Shown: positions 38,338 through 46,817, numbered from the stretch's first letter. The stretch is DNA of 64,000 nt from Ignavibacteriae bacterium HGW-Ignavibacteriae-2 (GCA_002839805.1 PGYT01000008.1:1-64000), one strand, 5' to 3'. Translations and numbers: made by a program. Notes: a model not told the origin generated them from the letters alone.

Positions 38338-39828
38338 CTACATTAAATTATAAAAAAGATATACTACTAATAATCCTGCAAATCCAGCCATTAAATTAAC
38401 TATATCATTATTCATCCAAATATAACCACGATTATATTCAGACGTATTATTACAATGTTTAGTTTTCTCGGTTATTTTACCGCAAGTACTACACTTATAT
38501 TGCACTTGTAAAGTTGCGCCTAATAGGCTATCGAAAAAACTGCCTACTAATCCCGAAAATACGATTAAAACAACATACAAAATGATGTTCTCCTCAATCC
38601 AAAAGATTCCCGAAAAAGAAATAACGATTGCACCAAGAAAACCTCCTAAAGTTCCAATAAATGATATACCTCCAGACATTCCCTGTTTAATCGGTTTTAA
38701 TGTAATAATATTGTAGGTTGCAGTGTTTTTTAGCGTCCCGATTTCCGTAGCCCATGTATCAGCACAAACTGCCGAAAGTGTAGCGATATACATCAAATAA
38801 AAAAGGTCATTAGGAATTATCCAGTTCACAATAACTAAAACGCCGCCGAATCCGCCGTTTGCGAATACCTGCCAATGGTCCCGGACACCGCTCTTCTCAA
38901 AATAATCTTCAACTTCTGACCGAACATTTTTTCTATACTTGGAGAGCAAACTGGATAAAATAAAAAATGTTAGTATTGGAACACTCCACTTAACTTGTCC
39001 AAAACTAAATAGAAAACCTGCCAACAAAAAAGTTGCTACAGATCCACTAAAAGTTAAAAACTTAACATAATAGGAAAGCGCGGCTATAATTCCGGCGAGC
39101 AAAAATCCGATCAACATATAGTTAAGAAGAATTGGTGAATGGCTGTTTATAAAAGAATAAATTAGAAATGAGCCGATTAAAATCACAGAATATATTTTTA
39201 TTTTTTCGGTAGAAAAAACTTCAATAACTGAAATAATTAAAGAAATTAAAATTATGTAACCCACTGGATTTATAGACTCTGTGTATGTTAAATTCCAGCC
39301 AGGAATAGAATATACCAATAACTTACTAATGGGAAGTAGCAGAATAATTAAAGTGGATATAAAAAAAGCAGCAAAACCGGTTAAAGATGCATCATTTTTT
39401 AATGAACTAATTTTCATACCAGGGTGCAGATTTCCAGCTATTACCGATAAAGAATTGGATGTCGTATATATAAAAAAACTTAAAAAGAAAATCTCTTTAT
39501 AATGAGGTAGTAAAAGAAGAGTTAATATAAAATATACTATCGCATAATTTAATACGTTCCAGTTTTTTTTCGTTTCAATCGTATTTAATTTTATAAACTT
39601 AAATTTTAATAGAAAAACCGCGAATATTATTGTTATGCCCGAGGCAATAAGCAAACCAGAGCTTGAAATGTAGAAAGGCAGAACAGAAATAACAATACCG
39701 ATAAAAAATTGAAAAATTTTCCACATCAGAACTTTAATTCCGGGATTTTTACGAGAAATTTGGTCAATAATTACTGTTACAGTAAAAACTAATATTATAC
39801 CATAAAATAATTTTATTAAGTCACTCAT
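38338..39828 (-). CDS. DUF92 polytopic membrane protein with N-terminal kinase-like membrane half
   Basis: A 496-residue protein with a dozen or more hydrophobic helices. The C-terminal half (about 230-496) carries DUF92 signatures: GFGGVLVIVNWIIPND, CADTWATEIGTLKN and LKPIKQGMSGGISFIGTLGG. A small CxxC..C zinc-like insert (YKCSTCGKITEKTKHC) comes near the end. The N-terminal half resembles CTP-dependent lipid kinases (dolichol or phytol kinase fold) only in hydrophobic pattern. The DUF92 family includes phytyl-phosphate kinases in plants (VTE6); an isoprenoid phosphate role here is inferred. Confidence 0.75.
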   Translation of the reverse strand: MSDLIKLFYGIILVFTVTVIIDQISRKNPGIKVLMWKIFQFFIGIVISVLPFYISSSGLLIASGITIIFAVFLLKFKFIKLNTIETKKNWNVLNYAIVYFILTLLLLPHYKEIFFLSFFIYTTSNSLSVIAGNLHPGMKISSLKNDASLTGFAAFFISTLIILLLPISKLLVYSIPGWNLTYTESINPVGYIILISLIISVIEVFSTEKIKIYSVILIGSFLIYSFINSHSPILLNYMLIGFLLAGIIAALSYYVKFLTFSGSVATFLLAGFLFSFGQVKWSVPILTFFILSSLLSKYRKNVRSEVEDYFEKSGVRDHWQVFANGGFGGVLVIVNWIIPNDLFYLMYIATLSAVCADTWATEIGTLKNTATYNIITLKPIKQGMSGGISFIGTLGGFLGAIVISFSGIFWIEENIILYVVLIVFSGLVGSFFDSLLGATLQVQYKCSTCGKITEKTKHCNNTSEYNRGYIWMNNDIVNLMAGFAGLLVVYLFYNLM

Positions 39829-39954
39829 ACTAACCGAAATAATTGCAATTTTGAAATATAATCAATGAAAGTATGAAGTAAAAGATTAGTTTTATATCCG
39901 AGCTGAATTGAGCATAATAAGTGATAAAGTAAAGAAATAGTTTTCTTTTAAAAT

Positions 39955-39985
39955 AAAAAAACCCTCGTTAAACGAGGGTTTTTTG
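39955..39985. terminator. Bidirectional rho-independent terminator
   Basis: AACCCTCGTT (39960-39969) pairs with AACGAGGGTT (39971-39980), with A-tracts before and T-tracts after, so it can work on both strands. On the minus strand it ends the TPR gene at 39999-40772. Confidence 0.85.
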
Positions 39986-39998
39986 CGAATAAACAAAT

Positions 39999-40772
39999 CT
40001 ATTTTAATTGATTCAATTCGTATTGAGAATTTGCCTTGTATTGATTGTCTTTCAAAGAAATCAAAAAGTTTTCTTTAGCTTTAGCAATATCAGTTTTACC
40101 TTTGAAAGCTAATCCTTTATAATAATAAGGAGCGCCTTTAGATATACTGGAACTTGCTGTTCTTGTATTTATTGCTTTGTCAGCCGCCGCTAATGCATCG
40201 TCATAAGAACCGAGAGCAATATTTACTTCAGCAAGTGATAAATAAGCTGCGTCATAATCATAATTTGCAACAGCTTTTTTTAACATCTGTACTGCCAATT
40301 CAAATTTACCGTCGCGCTGAGCTGATTGTCCTAACTTAGTATAGGCGTAGCTTATATATTTTTCAGTAGTTTTGTTTTGTTTTTTATCTTTGTTCAGCTC
40401 AATATACTTTTCAAAATTTGCTATAGCATCTTCAAATCTTTCAAGAGAATAATATGTTGTTCCCAGTCCATTGTAAGCTATTATGAATTTAGGATCCAAC
40501 TCAAGGCACTTTTTATAAGACTCAACTGCCTGATCAAAATTCCTCATTTTTTTATAAACTACACTTTTCTGGTAATAAATATTGGGGTGTTTTTGAATTT
40601 TTAGAGCAGCTTCATAATTCTCTAAAGCTCCTTGAAACTGACCTGACTTAACAAATTTATTTCCCTGATTATATAATTTTGCTGCTTCAGGATCCATTGC
40701 CTTTTCTTGTGCAAATAAGAAATTCGCGGCTAAGAGAAAAACTGAGAAAATTAATAATACTTTCTTAGTCAT
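39999..40772 (-). CDS. Secreted TPR protein
   Basis: A 257-residue exported protein with a signal peptide (ending LFAQEK, about residue 22) and four to five TPR repeats such as GNKFVKSGQFQGALENYEAALK and VVYKKMRNFDQAVESYKKCL, plus a further pair in the C-terminal half. It is flanked by a terminator and tRNA-Leu, so it is transcribed alone. Scaffolding or a chaperone role is all that can be said. Confidence 0.8.
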   Translation of the reverse strand: MTKKVLLIFSVFLLAANFLFAQEKAMDPEAAKLYNQGNKFVKSGQFQGALENYEAALKIQKHPNIYYQKSVVYKKMRNFDQAVESYKKCLELDPKFIIAYNGLGTTYYSLERFEDAIANFEKYIELNKDKKQNKTTEKYISYAYTKLGQSAQRDGKFELAVQMLKKAVANYDYDAAYLSLAEVNIALGSYDDALAAADKAINTRTASSSISKGAPYYYKGLAFKGKTDIAKAKENFLISLKDNQYKANSQYELNQLK

Positions 40773-40804
40773 GATATTTCCTTTTTTTATTTAGTAAAAA
40801 CGTG

Positions 40805-40888
40805 TGCGGAAGAGGGGACTTGAACCCCTACGCCCTAACGGGCACTACCCCCTCAAAGTAGCGTGTATACCAATTTCACCACTTCCGC
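40805..40888 (-). tRNA. tRNA-Leu (anticodon GAG)
   Basis: Read on the minus strand, the acceptor GCGGAAG pairs with CTTCCGC, followed by discriminator A. The anticodon arm CTACT-TTGAGGG-GGTAG gives anticodon GAG. A long variable arm (GTGCCCGTTAGGGCGT region) and the T-arm GGGGTTCAAGTCCCC mark a class II tRNA. The CCA is not encoded. It reads CUC and CUU codons. Confidence 0.93.
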
Positions 40889-40902
40889 AAAAATAGTTTG
40901 AA

Positions 40903-40931
40903 AAAATACAGGTAGCATCTTTAAAAATCAA
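40903..40931 (-). promoter_or_regulatory. Promoter of tRNA-Leu
   Basis: On the minus strand TTGATT (40931-40926) and TATTTT (40908-40903) lie 17 bases apart, placing transcription start about 8 bases before the tRNA. The tRNA-Gln gene has the same pair of hexamers. Confidence 0.6.
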
Positions 40932-41030
40932 TACCTTATATCAAGTACTTTTAATTTTTGTACGATTTTTTATACATTATTGTTTGAGGAATGTTTCTAT
41001 TTAAAAAATTTTTCGAGGTGCAGATCATTT

Positions 41031-41495
41031 TCACTTTCTTCTTTTCATTACTTCGTCTTTAATTTCTTTTCTGAACATAAACTCAAAAACAATTAATTTT
41101 GCTCTTTGTTCCGGGGTTAGAATGTCAGATAAAGAGTTAAAAAACTTATTTCTCCCTTTCATAATTTTATTCTCTAGATCCATATAAGTAGAGAATTTTT
41201 TATTATAAAGATCGTCGCTGGCCTTACCAGATTTAATAATATCCGCCAATTCTTGTAGTAAACTGTCTTTTTGATTTATTAATTCCATCTGTTGAGACAC
41301 ATGATTGGCTCTACGTGTAAAAAACCGAACTGATGTTTCCTCGCTCAAATTTAAGGTTTCTATTAATTTAATTTTTTCGAGTTCCATCACTTTATTAAAT
41401 TTATACTCTCTGCCTTCTTTGTGAAATCTTTTCTGAGCGTGGATGGAACTGAATACAAAAAGAGAAATTATAAGCATTAAAACTATTTTTTTCAT
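41031..41495 (-). CDS. CpxP/Spy-like periplasmic protein
   Basis: A 154-residue exported protein with a signal peptide (LMLIISLFVFSSIHAQ) and an all-helical mature part. It carries the paired segments typical of the Spy/CpxP/LTXXQ class: LIETLNLSEETSVRFF, and near the end LSDILTPEQRAKLIVFEFMF with the LTPEQ motif. Such proteins act as stress-linked periplasmic chaperones or metal sensors. It is the last gene of the ECF sigma operon, nine bases after the anti-sigma gene. Confidence 0.75.
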   Translation of the reverse strand: MKKIVLMLIISLFVFSSIHAQKRFHKEGREYKFNKVMELEKIKLIETLNLSEETSVRFFTRRANHVSQQMELINQKDSLLQELADIIKSGKASDDLYNKKFSTYMDLENKIMKGRNKFFNSLSDILTPEQRAKLIVFEFMFRKEIKDEVMKRRK

Positions 41496-41503
41496 TATGT
41501 CAC

Positions 41504-42109
41504 CTATAAAATTTTCTTATCCATTATTGTTTGATACACTTGAGTTAATTCTTCATCAGATAAAGAATACTCTAGCGAACCTGTATAATAATTCGTTTTG
41601 AATTTAAGGTATTGATTGTAATCTTCAATACTAATTTCATCAAACAAATTTTCATAATTTTTTACGTCCATTTGATAATCTGAATACAGATATGAATACA
41701 TTTCGCCGGTTTTAATTAAGTCCGTGTCCGAAACATCTTTTAATATTTCACTGAAATCAACATTCGAGGGATTAGAATCAGGCAATTTTACATTCAAGTT
41801 AAATTGAAGTACTATAAACAAAGTAAATATTGAAATTAATGTAAAGGATAGACCTGTTATAAATTCGAATTTTTTATCTCTTTTTCTACCCAATAATAAT
41901 TTTGAACGCATACGTGGAAGTAAATTATTAAAATAGAATTCATTAGTTTTAATGTTATTCAATTCATTAATTTTACTCAAACCAGCTTTAACTTCTTGAT
42001 ATTCCACAAGTAAAGAATCAGATGTTTTTAATTCGGATTCAAATTTTAATTTTTCATTCTCATCCATTAACTCGCTAATATATGCTAATATTCTTTTCTT
42101 ATTATTCAT
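41504..42109 (-). CDS. Membrane anti-sigma factor (putative)
   Basis: A 201-residue protein with a cytoplasmic N-terminal 80 residues of anti-sigma-like helices (ILAYISELMDENEKLKFE, EYQEVKAGLSKINEL), one membrane helix (about 85-105, FITGLSFTLISIFTLFIV) and an external acidic domain. It overlaps the ECF sigma gene by eight bases, the standard place for a membrane-bound inhibitor. No zinc-binding HxxxCxxC motif is seen, so it is not of the ZAS type. The role is inferred from context. Confidence 0.7.
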   Translation of the reverse strand: MNNKKRILAYISELMDENEKLKFESELKTSDSLLVEYQEVKAGLSKINELNNIKTNEFYFNNLLPRMRSKLLLGRKRDKKFEFITGLSFTLISIFTLFIVLQFNLNVKLPDSNPSNVDFSEILKDVSDTDLIKTGEMYSYLYSDYQMDVKNYENLFDEISIEDYNQYLKFKTNYYTGSLEYSLSDEELTQVYQTIMDKKIL

Positions 42110-42641
42110 TAGTCAACTCCGTAATCTTGTTGAGCGCGTGAAAATAACTTGCTTTTAATCCGCCGACTGATTTTCCAGTAATTTCGCTTATTTCGTTGTA
42201 GGATAATCCTTCAAAATTTCGGAGGATAAAAACTTCTCTCTGCCTAACCGGTAGTTTCTGTAACATTTTAGTAATTAATTCCAACTTTTCCCTGTCTTCA
42301 ATTGATTTTGCAATATCAAAACTACTTTTTTCAGGTATATCTGATTCAGATTCAAATGAAAAAAATTTTTTTATATTTCGTTTTCTAATAAAATTAATTG
42401 CACGTGTAGAAGTTATTTTGTAGATCCAAGTGTATAGCCCCGATTGAAAATTAAAGGTAACCAATTTATTATAAAGAACTATCAGAACTTCCTGAGTTAA
42501 TTCATCGGCGTCATCATGATTACCGAGCATCCGGTTTGCGTGCCAATAAATTTTTTGCTGATACTTTCGAACAATTTTATTAAAGGCAATTTCACTACCA
42601 TCTATAAATTCTTCTACTAATTCTTTGTCAGTTTTATCCAT
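42102..42641 (-). CDS. ECF-family RNA polymerase sigma factor
   Basis: A 179-residue sigma-70-family factor with region 2 (FNKIVRKYQQKIYWHANRML, ADELTQEVLIVLY) for -10 and core binding, and region 4 (LPVRQREVFILRNFEGLSYN, ISEITGKSVGGLKASYFHAL) for -35 recognition. The length fits the ECF group. It heads an operon with the putative anti-sigma and a CpxP-like protein, and is divergent from a second CpxP-like gene, suggesting envelope-stress control. Confidence 0.93.
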   Translation of the reverse strand: MDKTDKELVEEFIDGSEIAFNKIVRKYQQKIYWHANRMLGNHDDADELTQEVLIVLYNKLVTFNFQSGLYTWIYKITSTRAINFIRKRNIKKFFSFESESDIPEKSSFDIAKSIEDREKLELITKMLQKLPVRQREVFILRNFEGLSYNEISEITGKSVGGLKASYFHALNKITELTNE

Positions 42642-42776
42642 AATCCGAAAATTGAATTCGTTTGTTTGACAAATTAAGTAATTGAAAGGTTTAAATAAAA
42701 TATTTTAAACCCGACCCCAACTTTATATGTCAAAAGTACAAAAGGAATTCATTTATAAAAATTCAGGAGATATAAA

Positions 42777-43277
42777 ATGAAAAAGAATCTGTTATTTATT
42801 AGCATACTGCTCTTTGTTTTCTCAGCCCTTGTAATGGCTCAACCATTCGAAGGGAAAAATAATTCTCGAAACTTCGATAGAAAAGGCCGGTTGATCCAAC
42901 AACTTAACTTAACTGCAGAACAGCAGAAAAAAATTGATGATCTCCGATTTAATCATCAAAATAAAATGATAGAATTGAAAGCTCAATTACAGAAGAACAA
43001 ATTGGAAATGGGAAAAACCATTAAATCGGGCAATTTGAATAAATCGGATTATCTTGCTCTCGTGAATAAAAACAATGATTTAAAATCTGCAATGAATACC
43101 TCGCGTGCTGAAATGTTCCTAAATATTTATTCGCTTCTAGATGATGAACAGAAAGTAAAGTTCACCGAAATGAAAGGTTTCCAAGAATTAAGAGGTAATA
43201 AATCTGCTCGCAAGGGAAAATGTGGTAGTGGTAGAAGAATGAATGGAAAAGGTAATTTTAACAAATCCCTAAATTAA
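42777..43277 (+). CDS. CpxP/Spy-like periplasmic protein
   Basis: A 166-residue exported protein with a signal peptide (ending LVMAQ), then helices carrying the LTXXQ-type motif LNLTAEQQKKIDDLRFN and LLDDEQKVKFTEMKGF. The tail is basic with a single Cys (RKGKCGSGRRMNGKGN). A good AGGAGAT site precedes the ATG. It is divergent from the sigma gene and ends in a strong terminator. It is a likely target of that sigma factor, although no diagnostic promoter was identified. Confidence 0.78.
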   Translation: MKKNLLFISILLFVFSALVMAQPFEGKNNSRNFDRKGRLIQQLNLTAEQQKKIDDLRFNHQNKMIELKAQLQKNKLEMGKTIKSGNLNKSDYLALVNKNNDLKSAMNTSRAEMFLNIYSLLDDEQKVKFTEMKGFQELRGNKSARKGKCGSGRRMNGKGNFNKSLN

Positions 43278-43299
43278 TCCCTTATGGTAAGACACGTAA

Positions 43300-43340
43300 A
43301 ATGCCGTCTCTGATTATAGGAGGCGGCATTTTTTTTATTT
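43300..43340 (+). terminator. Rho-independent terminator after the CpxP-like gene
   Basis: AATGCCGTCTC (43300-43310) pairs over 11 positions (one G-T) with GAGGCGGCATT (43320-43330), followed by TTTTTTATTT. The T-tract covers the stop of the convergent SDR gene, so it may also limit read-through in the other direction. Confidence 0.85.
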
Positions 43341-44045
43341 CGGATTTGTGGGTCTAATCTCAATCTCACTAACACAAGCTCTGGCCGGCAGCTGTAACAT
43401 CTGCCAAATAACATCTGCAACATCTTCGGGTTGTAAAATTTTCTCAATATTATTTGGCTTCATTTTTGAATTTATAATTAAATCTGTAGCAACTGAACCG
43501 GGGCAGACAGCTGAAACACGTATATTGTACTGCCGTAATTCAAGCATCAAGGATTTTGTAAAACCCATTAAAGCGTGTTTAGTAGATGAATACATTGTGC
43601 CACCTACAAAACCATTTTTGCCCGCTAACGATGATATATTGATTATAGACCCATAATTTCTTTCTATCATCCCGTTGACTACTGCTTTAGTGAAATTATA
43701 TACACCATATAGATTTGTATCGATCTGTTTTTTAAATTGTGTAAGTGTTGAGTTAACAAATTGTTCAAAAATGGCGATGCCGGCATTATTTATTAGATGA
43801 TCTACTCTGCCGTATCTGTCCTCAATTTCTTTTATGGAATTTCGAACAAATAATTCATCTTCAACATTTCCAACATAAAATCTGGTATCGACATTATTAA
43901 TTTTCAAAGTCGCGTTAAGGATTTCTAAATTCGCAGAATCTCTGCCGAATGGAATTACATTATATCCCTCATTGTTAAGTTTTAGTGCTACTGCTTTTCC
44001 AATGCCGCGCGAGGCGCCTGTAACAACTACAGTTTCTTTGCGCAT
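43335..44045 (-). CDS. Short-chain dehydrogenase, candidate pterin reductase
   Basis: A 236-residue classical SDR. The NAD(P) loop TGASRGIGKAVA is near the N-terminus, NNAG in the middle, and the catalytic Ser (INISSLAG) with YSSTK supply the Ser-Tyr-Lys triad. It is the last of a tight four-gene unit with folE and a PTPS gene, 0 bases after another SDR. In that context a sepiapterin-reductase-like step is inferred; as SDRs are very broad, other ketoreductions remain possible. Confidence 0.8.
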   Translation of the reverse strand: MRKETVVVTGASRGIGKAVALKLNNEGYNVIPFGRDSANLEILNATLKINNVDTRFYVGNVEDELFVRNSIKEIEDRYGRVDHLINNAGIAIFEQFVNSTLTQFKKQIDTNLYGVYNFTKAVVNGMIERNYGSIINISSLAGKNGFVGGTMYSSTKHALMGFTKSLMLELRQYNIRVSAVCPGSVATDLIINSKMKPNNIEKILQPEDVADVIWQMLQLPARACVSEIEIRPTNPK

Positions 44046-44756
44046 TTAAAGATCTCCTTTTATGGGACGCAGTACAATTTCTTCCGGTACAATATTACCA
44101 TTCAATAAAAGAATATCACGAATTACTATGGAAATATCTTTTGGCGACATCATTCTATCGGAATATTTTTCGAGAGCGTCATTCGACCATATTGGAGTTT
44201 TTGTTGCTCCTGGAAAAATATTAATAACTTTAATATTGTATTTGCGCAATTCCTCTCTTAAAGAATTAGTATAAGCCAAAAGTCCGGATTTTGATGCAGC
44301 GTAAGCGGAACTGTTTGTAAATGTTTTAATTGCAGCAACAGATAAAACATTTATTATTGTCCCCGATTTATTTTTAATCATATCGGGTAAAACCGCTTTG
44401 ATAGCATAAATCGATCCGAGTAAATTTGTTTCAATTATTTCTTGAATTTCAGCTATAGAATTTTCTTCCGCCGATTTAAATGATGTTACTCCGGCATTAT
44501 TTATTAAGCATGTAACTATATTCTTTTTTGCTATCTCCGAATACACATCGTGGAGTTCCGATGATTGTTTTACATCCGCGGGAAATAAAAATACTTTATT
44601 TTTATCCTCTCGTAATTGTTTAATCATGGTTTGAAGCGATGAAAGTTTTCTTGATGTGGCGGCAATGCTAAAACTGTTAACCACCAATTCTTCAACGATA
44701 GCTCGACCAATACCGGAACTGGCCCCTGTTACCCAAACTAAATTATTATTGGACAT
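44046..44756 (-). CDS. Short-chain dehydrogenase, candidate sepiapterin reductase
   Basis: A 236-residue SDR with TGASSGIGRAIVEE, NNAG, the catalytic Ser (INVLSVAA) and YAASK. It directly follows folE, sharing one base, and precedes a second SDR of identical length, suggesting an ancient duplication. The neighbouring folE and PTPS genes make precursors of tetrahydrobiopterin, whose last step is a sepiapterin reductase of this family, so that role is inferred for one or both. Confidence 0.8.
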   Translation of the reverse strand: MSNNNLVWVTGASSGIGRAIVEELVVNSFSIAATSRKLSSLQTMIKQLREDKNKVFLFPADVKQSSELHDVYSEIAKKNIVTCLINNAGVTSFKSAEENSIAEIQEIIETNLLGSIYAIKAVLPDMIKNKSGTIINVLSVAAIKTFTNSSAYAASKSGLLAYTNSLREELRKYNIKVINIFPGATKTPIWSNDALEKYSDRMMSPKDISIVIRDILLLNGNIVPEEIVLRPIKGDL

Positions 44757-45322
44757 TAAATTCTCTTGTACGATGTTAGATTTAAAAATTCTGATCTGGT
44801 GCTTGCCTCATTGTTAAACACACCTAGCATAGCACTTGTAGTTGTAATTGAATTCTGTTTTTCTACACCCCTCATCATCATACACATATGGTATCCTTCC
44901 ACAACTACGCCAACACCAATTGGAGAAAGATATTCATCAATAACATCAGCTATCTGTCTTGTCATTCTTTCCTGTATTTGTAAACGGCGCGCGAATGCAT
45001 CAACAATTCTAGGGATTTTGCTTAAACCGACAATTTTACCATTAGGAATATATGCGACATGAACTTTACCGTAGAACGGCAATAAATGGTGTTCGCACAT
45101 GCTGTAAAAATCTATGTCTTTTACGATAACCATTTCGTCGTATTCTTCTTTAAAAATTGCGCCGTTCAAAATTTCGTCTATATTTTTTTGGTAACCCTGT
45201 GTTAAAAACTGATATGCTTTGGCAACTCGTTCGGGAGTTTTTTGCAAACCTTCTCTTTCGGGATCTTCTCCTATTTGCTCCAAAATAGTTTTTACATTTG
45301 AAGCAACTAAATTTAAATCCAT
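44756..45322 (-). CDS. folE: GTP cyclohydrolase I
   Basis: Opens GTP to 7,8-dihydroneopterin triphosphate, the shared precursor of folate, queuosine and biopterin. It has 188 residues. The zinc ligands are Cys76 and His79 in [12 protein letters not shown] and Cys147 in [12 protein letters not shown]. The central [20 protein letters not shown] segment is diagnostic. It starts right after the PTPS stop, so the two enzymes are made together. Confidence 0.97.
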   Translation of the reverse strand: MDLNLVASNVKTILEQIGEDPEREGLQKTPERVAKAYQFLTQGYQKNIDEILNGAIFKEEYDEMVIVKDIDFYSMCEHHLLPFYGKVHVAYIPNGKIVGLSKIPRIVDAFARRLQIQERMTRQIADVIDEYLSPIGVGVVVEGYHMCMMMRGVEKQNSITTTSAMLGVFNNEASTRSEFLNLTSYKRI

Positions 45323-45733
45323 TTATTTATCTCCTCTATATTCAACATAATTATTTTCGGTTTCGTATAATTTAACTGAAAATAATTTTCCTTCGTCAAT
45401 TTTATCAATTAACTGATTCCAAATTCCTATCGCAATATTTTCGGCACTTGGTATTATTCCCTTCAAAAAATCAACATCTAAGTTCAAATGTTTATGATCC
45501 ACTTTCTTTATTACATTTTCACGGATAATCTTTTTCAATTTTTTAAGATCAATTACATATCCAGTTTTTGGATTCACTTCGCCGGCGACAACAACCTCAA
45601 GCACATAATTATGTCCATGCCCATTATAACTGTTGCATTTATCGAATATCGCTTCGTTTTCCTCATCGGTTAATTCGGGATTGTATAACCTATGTGCGGC
45701 GCTAAATACAGCACGTCTTGTTACAAACAACAT
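45323..45733 (-). CDS. 6-pyruvoyl-tetrahydropterin synthase-type enzyme (PTPS)
   Basis: A 136-residue enzyme acting on dihydroneopterin triphosphate. Zinc ligands His14, His39 and His41 and catalytic Cys33 sit at the same relative spacing as His23, Cys42, His48 and His50 of mammalian PTPS. The Cys motif reads CNSYNGHGHNY, a CxxxxxHGH form like eukaryotic PTPS, not the CxxxHGH of queuosine QueD. VDHKHLNLDV and YETENNYVEY also match PTPS. Together with folE and two SDRs this favours a biopterin-type role over queuosine; automatic annotation would probably call it QueD. Confidence 0.88.
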   Translation of the reverse strand: MLFVTRRAVFSAAHRLYNPELTDEENEAIFDKCNSYNGHGHNYVLEVVVAGEVNPKTGYVIDLKKLKKIIRENVIKKVDHKHLNLDVDFLKGIIPSAENIAIGIWNQLIDKIDEGKLFSVKLYETENNYVEYRGDK

Positions 45734-45749
45734 CCGGTTCCTCTGAATA

Positions 45750-46211
45750 TTAGTTTAAGGATTTTATTACTTCCTGTACATGCCCTGTTACTTTAACTTT
45801 ACGGAATATTTTATTGATTTTTCCTTCTTTGTCAATAATAAAAGTAGATCTTTCTATACCCATATATTTTCTGCCATACATACTTTTCTCTTTCCAAACG
45901 CCGTATTTTTCACATATTTCACCTTCTTCGTCACTTAATAAAGAAAAAGGCAGATCATATTTTTCAATAAACTGTTTATGTTTTTTTATTGGGTCTTTGC
46001 TAATTCCAAGCACAACAGCATCTGTGTTTTCAAATTTTGGGAAGGCGTCCCTAAAATCGCAGGCTTCTTGTGTACAGCCGCTAGTCATATCTTTCGGATA
46101 GAAATAGAGAATAACATTTTTACCTTTGTAGTCTTTAAGCGATATTTTTTTGCCGTTTTCGTTCGGAAGGGTAAATGCGGGCGCTTTTTTACCCTCGCTC
46201 AACTCAGTCAT
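45750..46211 (-). CDS. bcp: Thioredoxin-dependent peroxiredoxin, BCP/PrxQ type
   Basis: Reduces peroxides. The peroxidatic Cys46 and resolving Cys51 stand in the BCP-type motif SGCTQEACDFRD, followed by LGISKDPIKKHKQF. I start at the ATG at 46211, six bases after GGAG; an in-frame TTG four codons earlier overlaps the ribosome site. This gives 153 residues. It is separated from the other peroxiredoxin by a terminator, so it is transcribed separately. Confidence 0.94.
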   Translation of the reverse strand: MTELSEGKKAPAFTLPNENGKKISLKDYKGKNVILYFYPKDMTSGCTQEACDFRDAFPKFENTDAVVLGISKDPIKKHKQFIEKYDLPFSLLSDEEGEICEKYGVWKEKSMYGRKYMGIERSTFIIDKEGKINKIFRKVKVTGHVQEVIKSLN

Positions 46212-46290
46212 AGAATACTCCAATTAATTTTCTAAAAATAAGTATTTCGAAAATAATTACATAATTTTGGGTAATAAGGTTCCTTTAAAA

Positions 46291-46318
46291 TGAAAAACCC
46301 CGTATTATCTACGGGGTT
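46291..46318 (-). terminator. Rho-independent terminator after the 46338 peroxiredoxin
   Basis: AACCCCGT (46296-46303) pairs with ACGGGGTT (46311-46318); on the minus strand the stem runs into TTTTTCATTTT. It separates the two peroxiredoxin genes. Confidence 0.8.
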
Positions 46319-46337
46319 AATTAATCAAATAATTATA

Positions 46338-46817
46338 TTATAAAGATGTTAGTGCAGCTTTTACAGCTTCATAACTTGGTTCGTCACCGGCGCTTTCTAA
46401 TACTTCGGCATATCTTATAATTCCCTCTTTATCAATAACAAAAGCCGATCTTTTGGCAACACCTTTCATATCAAGTTTACCCGGAACCCATACGTCGTAA
46501 AACGCGCCATACTTGGGGGCAACTTCTTTGTTAAAATCACTTAATAAAGGGAAATTCAATTGTAAAGAATTAACCCACAATTTTTGAGCGAACATACTGT
46601 CAACACTAATTCCGAACACTTGAGCATCCATATTTTCATAATCTTTCAGTGAATCTCGTGTTGAGCATAACTCTTTTTCACAAACTCCTGAACCCACCGC
46701 CGGGAAAAACAATAAAACCACATTTTGTTTTCCTCTAAAATCACTTAAAGTAACCGGTTCCTGATTTACATTTTTAAGTGTAAAATCCGGCGCAAAATCA
46801 CCTACTTTTATCGACAT
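46338..46817 (-). CDS. Peroxiredoxin (AhpE/redoxin-like)
   Basis: A 159-residue AhpC/TSA-fold enzyme. The motif FFPAVGSGVCEKELCSTRD places the peroxidatic Cys at 46 and a second Cys at 51. The later SAFVIDKEGIIRYAEVLE is typical of AhpE-like proteins. It likely detoxifies peroxides with thioredoxin or a similar donor. It lies 21 bases after dodecin and is probably co-transcribed with it. Confidence 0.9.
   Translation of the reverse strand: MSIKVGDFAPDFTLKNVNQEPVTLSDFRGKQNVVLLFFPAVGSGVCEKELCSTRDSLKDYENMDAQVFGISVDSMFAQKLWVNSLQLNFPLLSDFNKEVAPKYGAFYDVWVPGKLDMKGVAKRSAFVIDKEGIIRYAEVLESAGDEPSYEAVKAALTSL

Noticed and set aside
42642-42776. ECF-type promoter ahead of the divergent CpxP-like gene
   Set aside because: CAACTT and GTCAAA occur but only five bases apart, not the roughly 16 expected; a TTGACA at 42666 has no good -10 partner.
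45323-45733. Call as queuosine enzyme QueD
   Set aside because: The Cys motif has five residues before HGH, as in PTPS, and no queC or queE is adjacent; folE and two SDRs point to biopterin.
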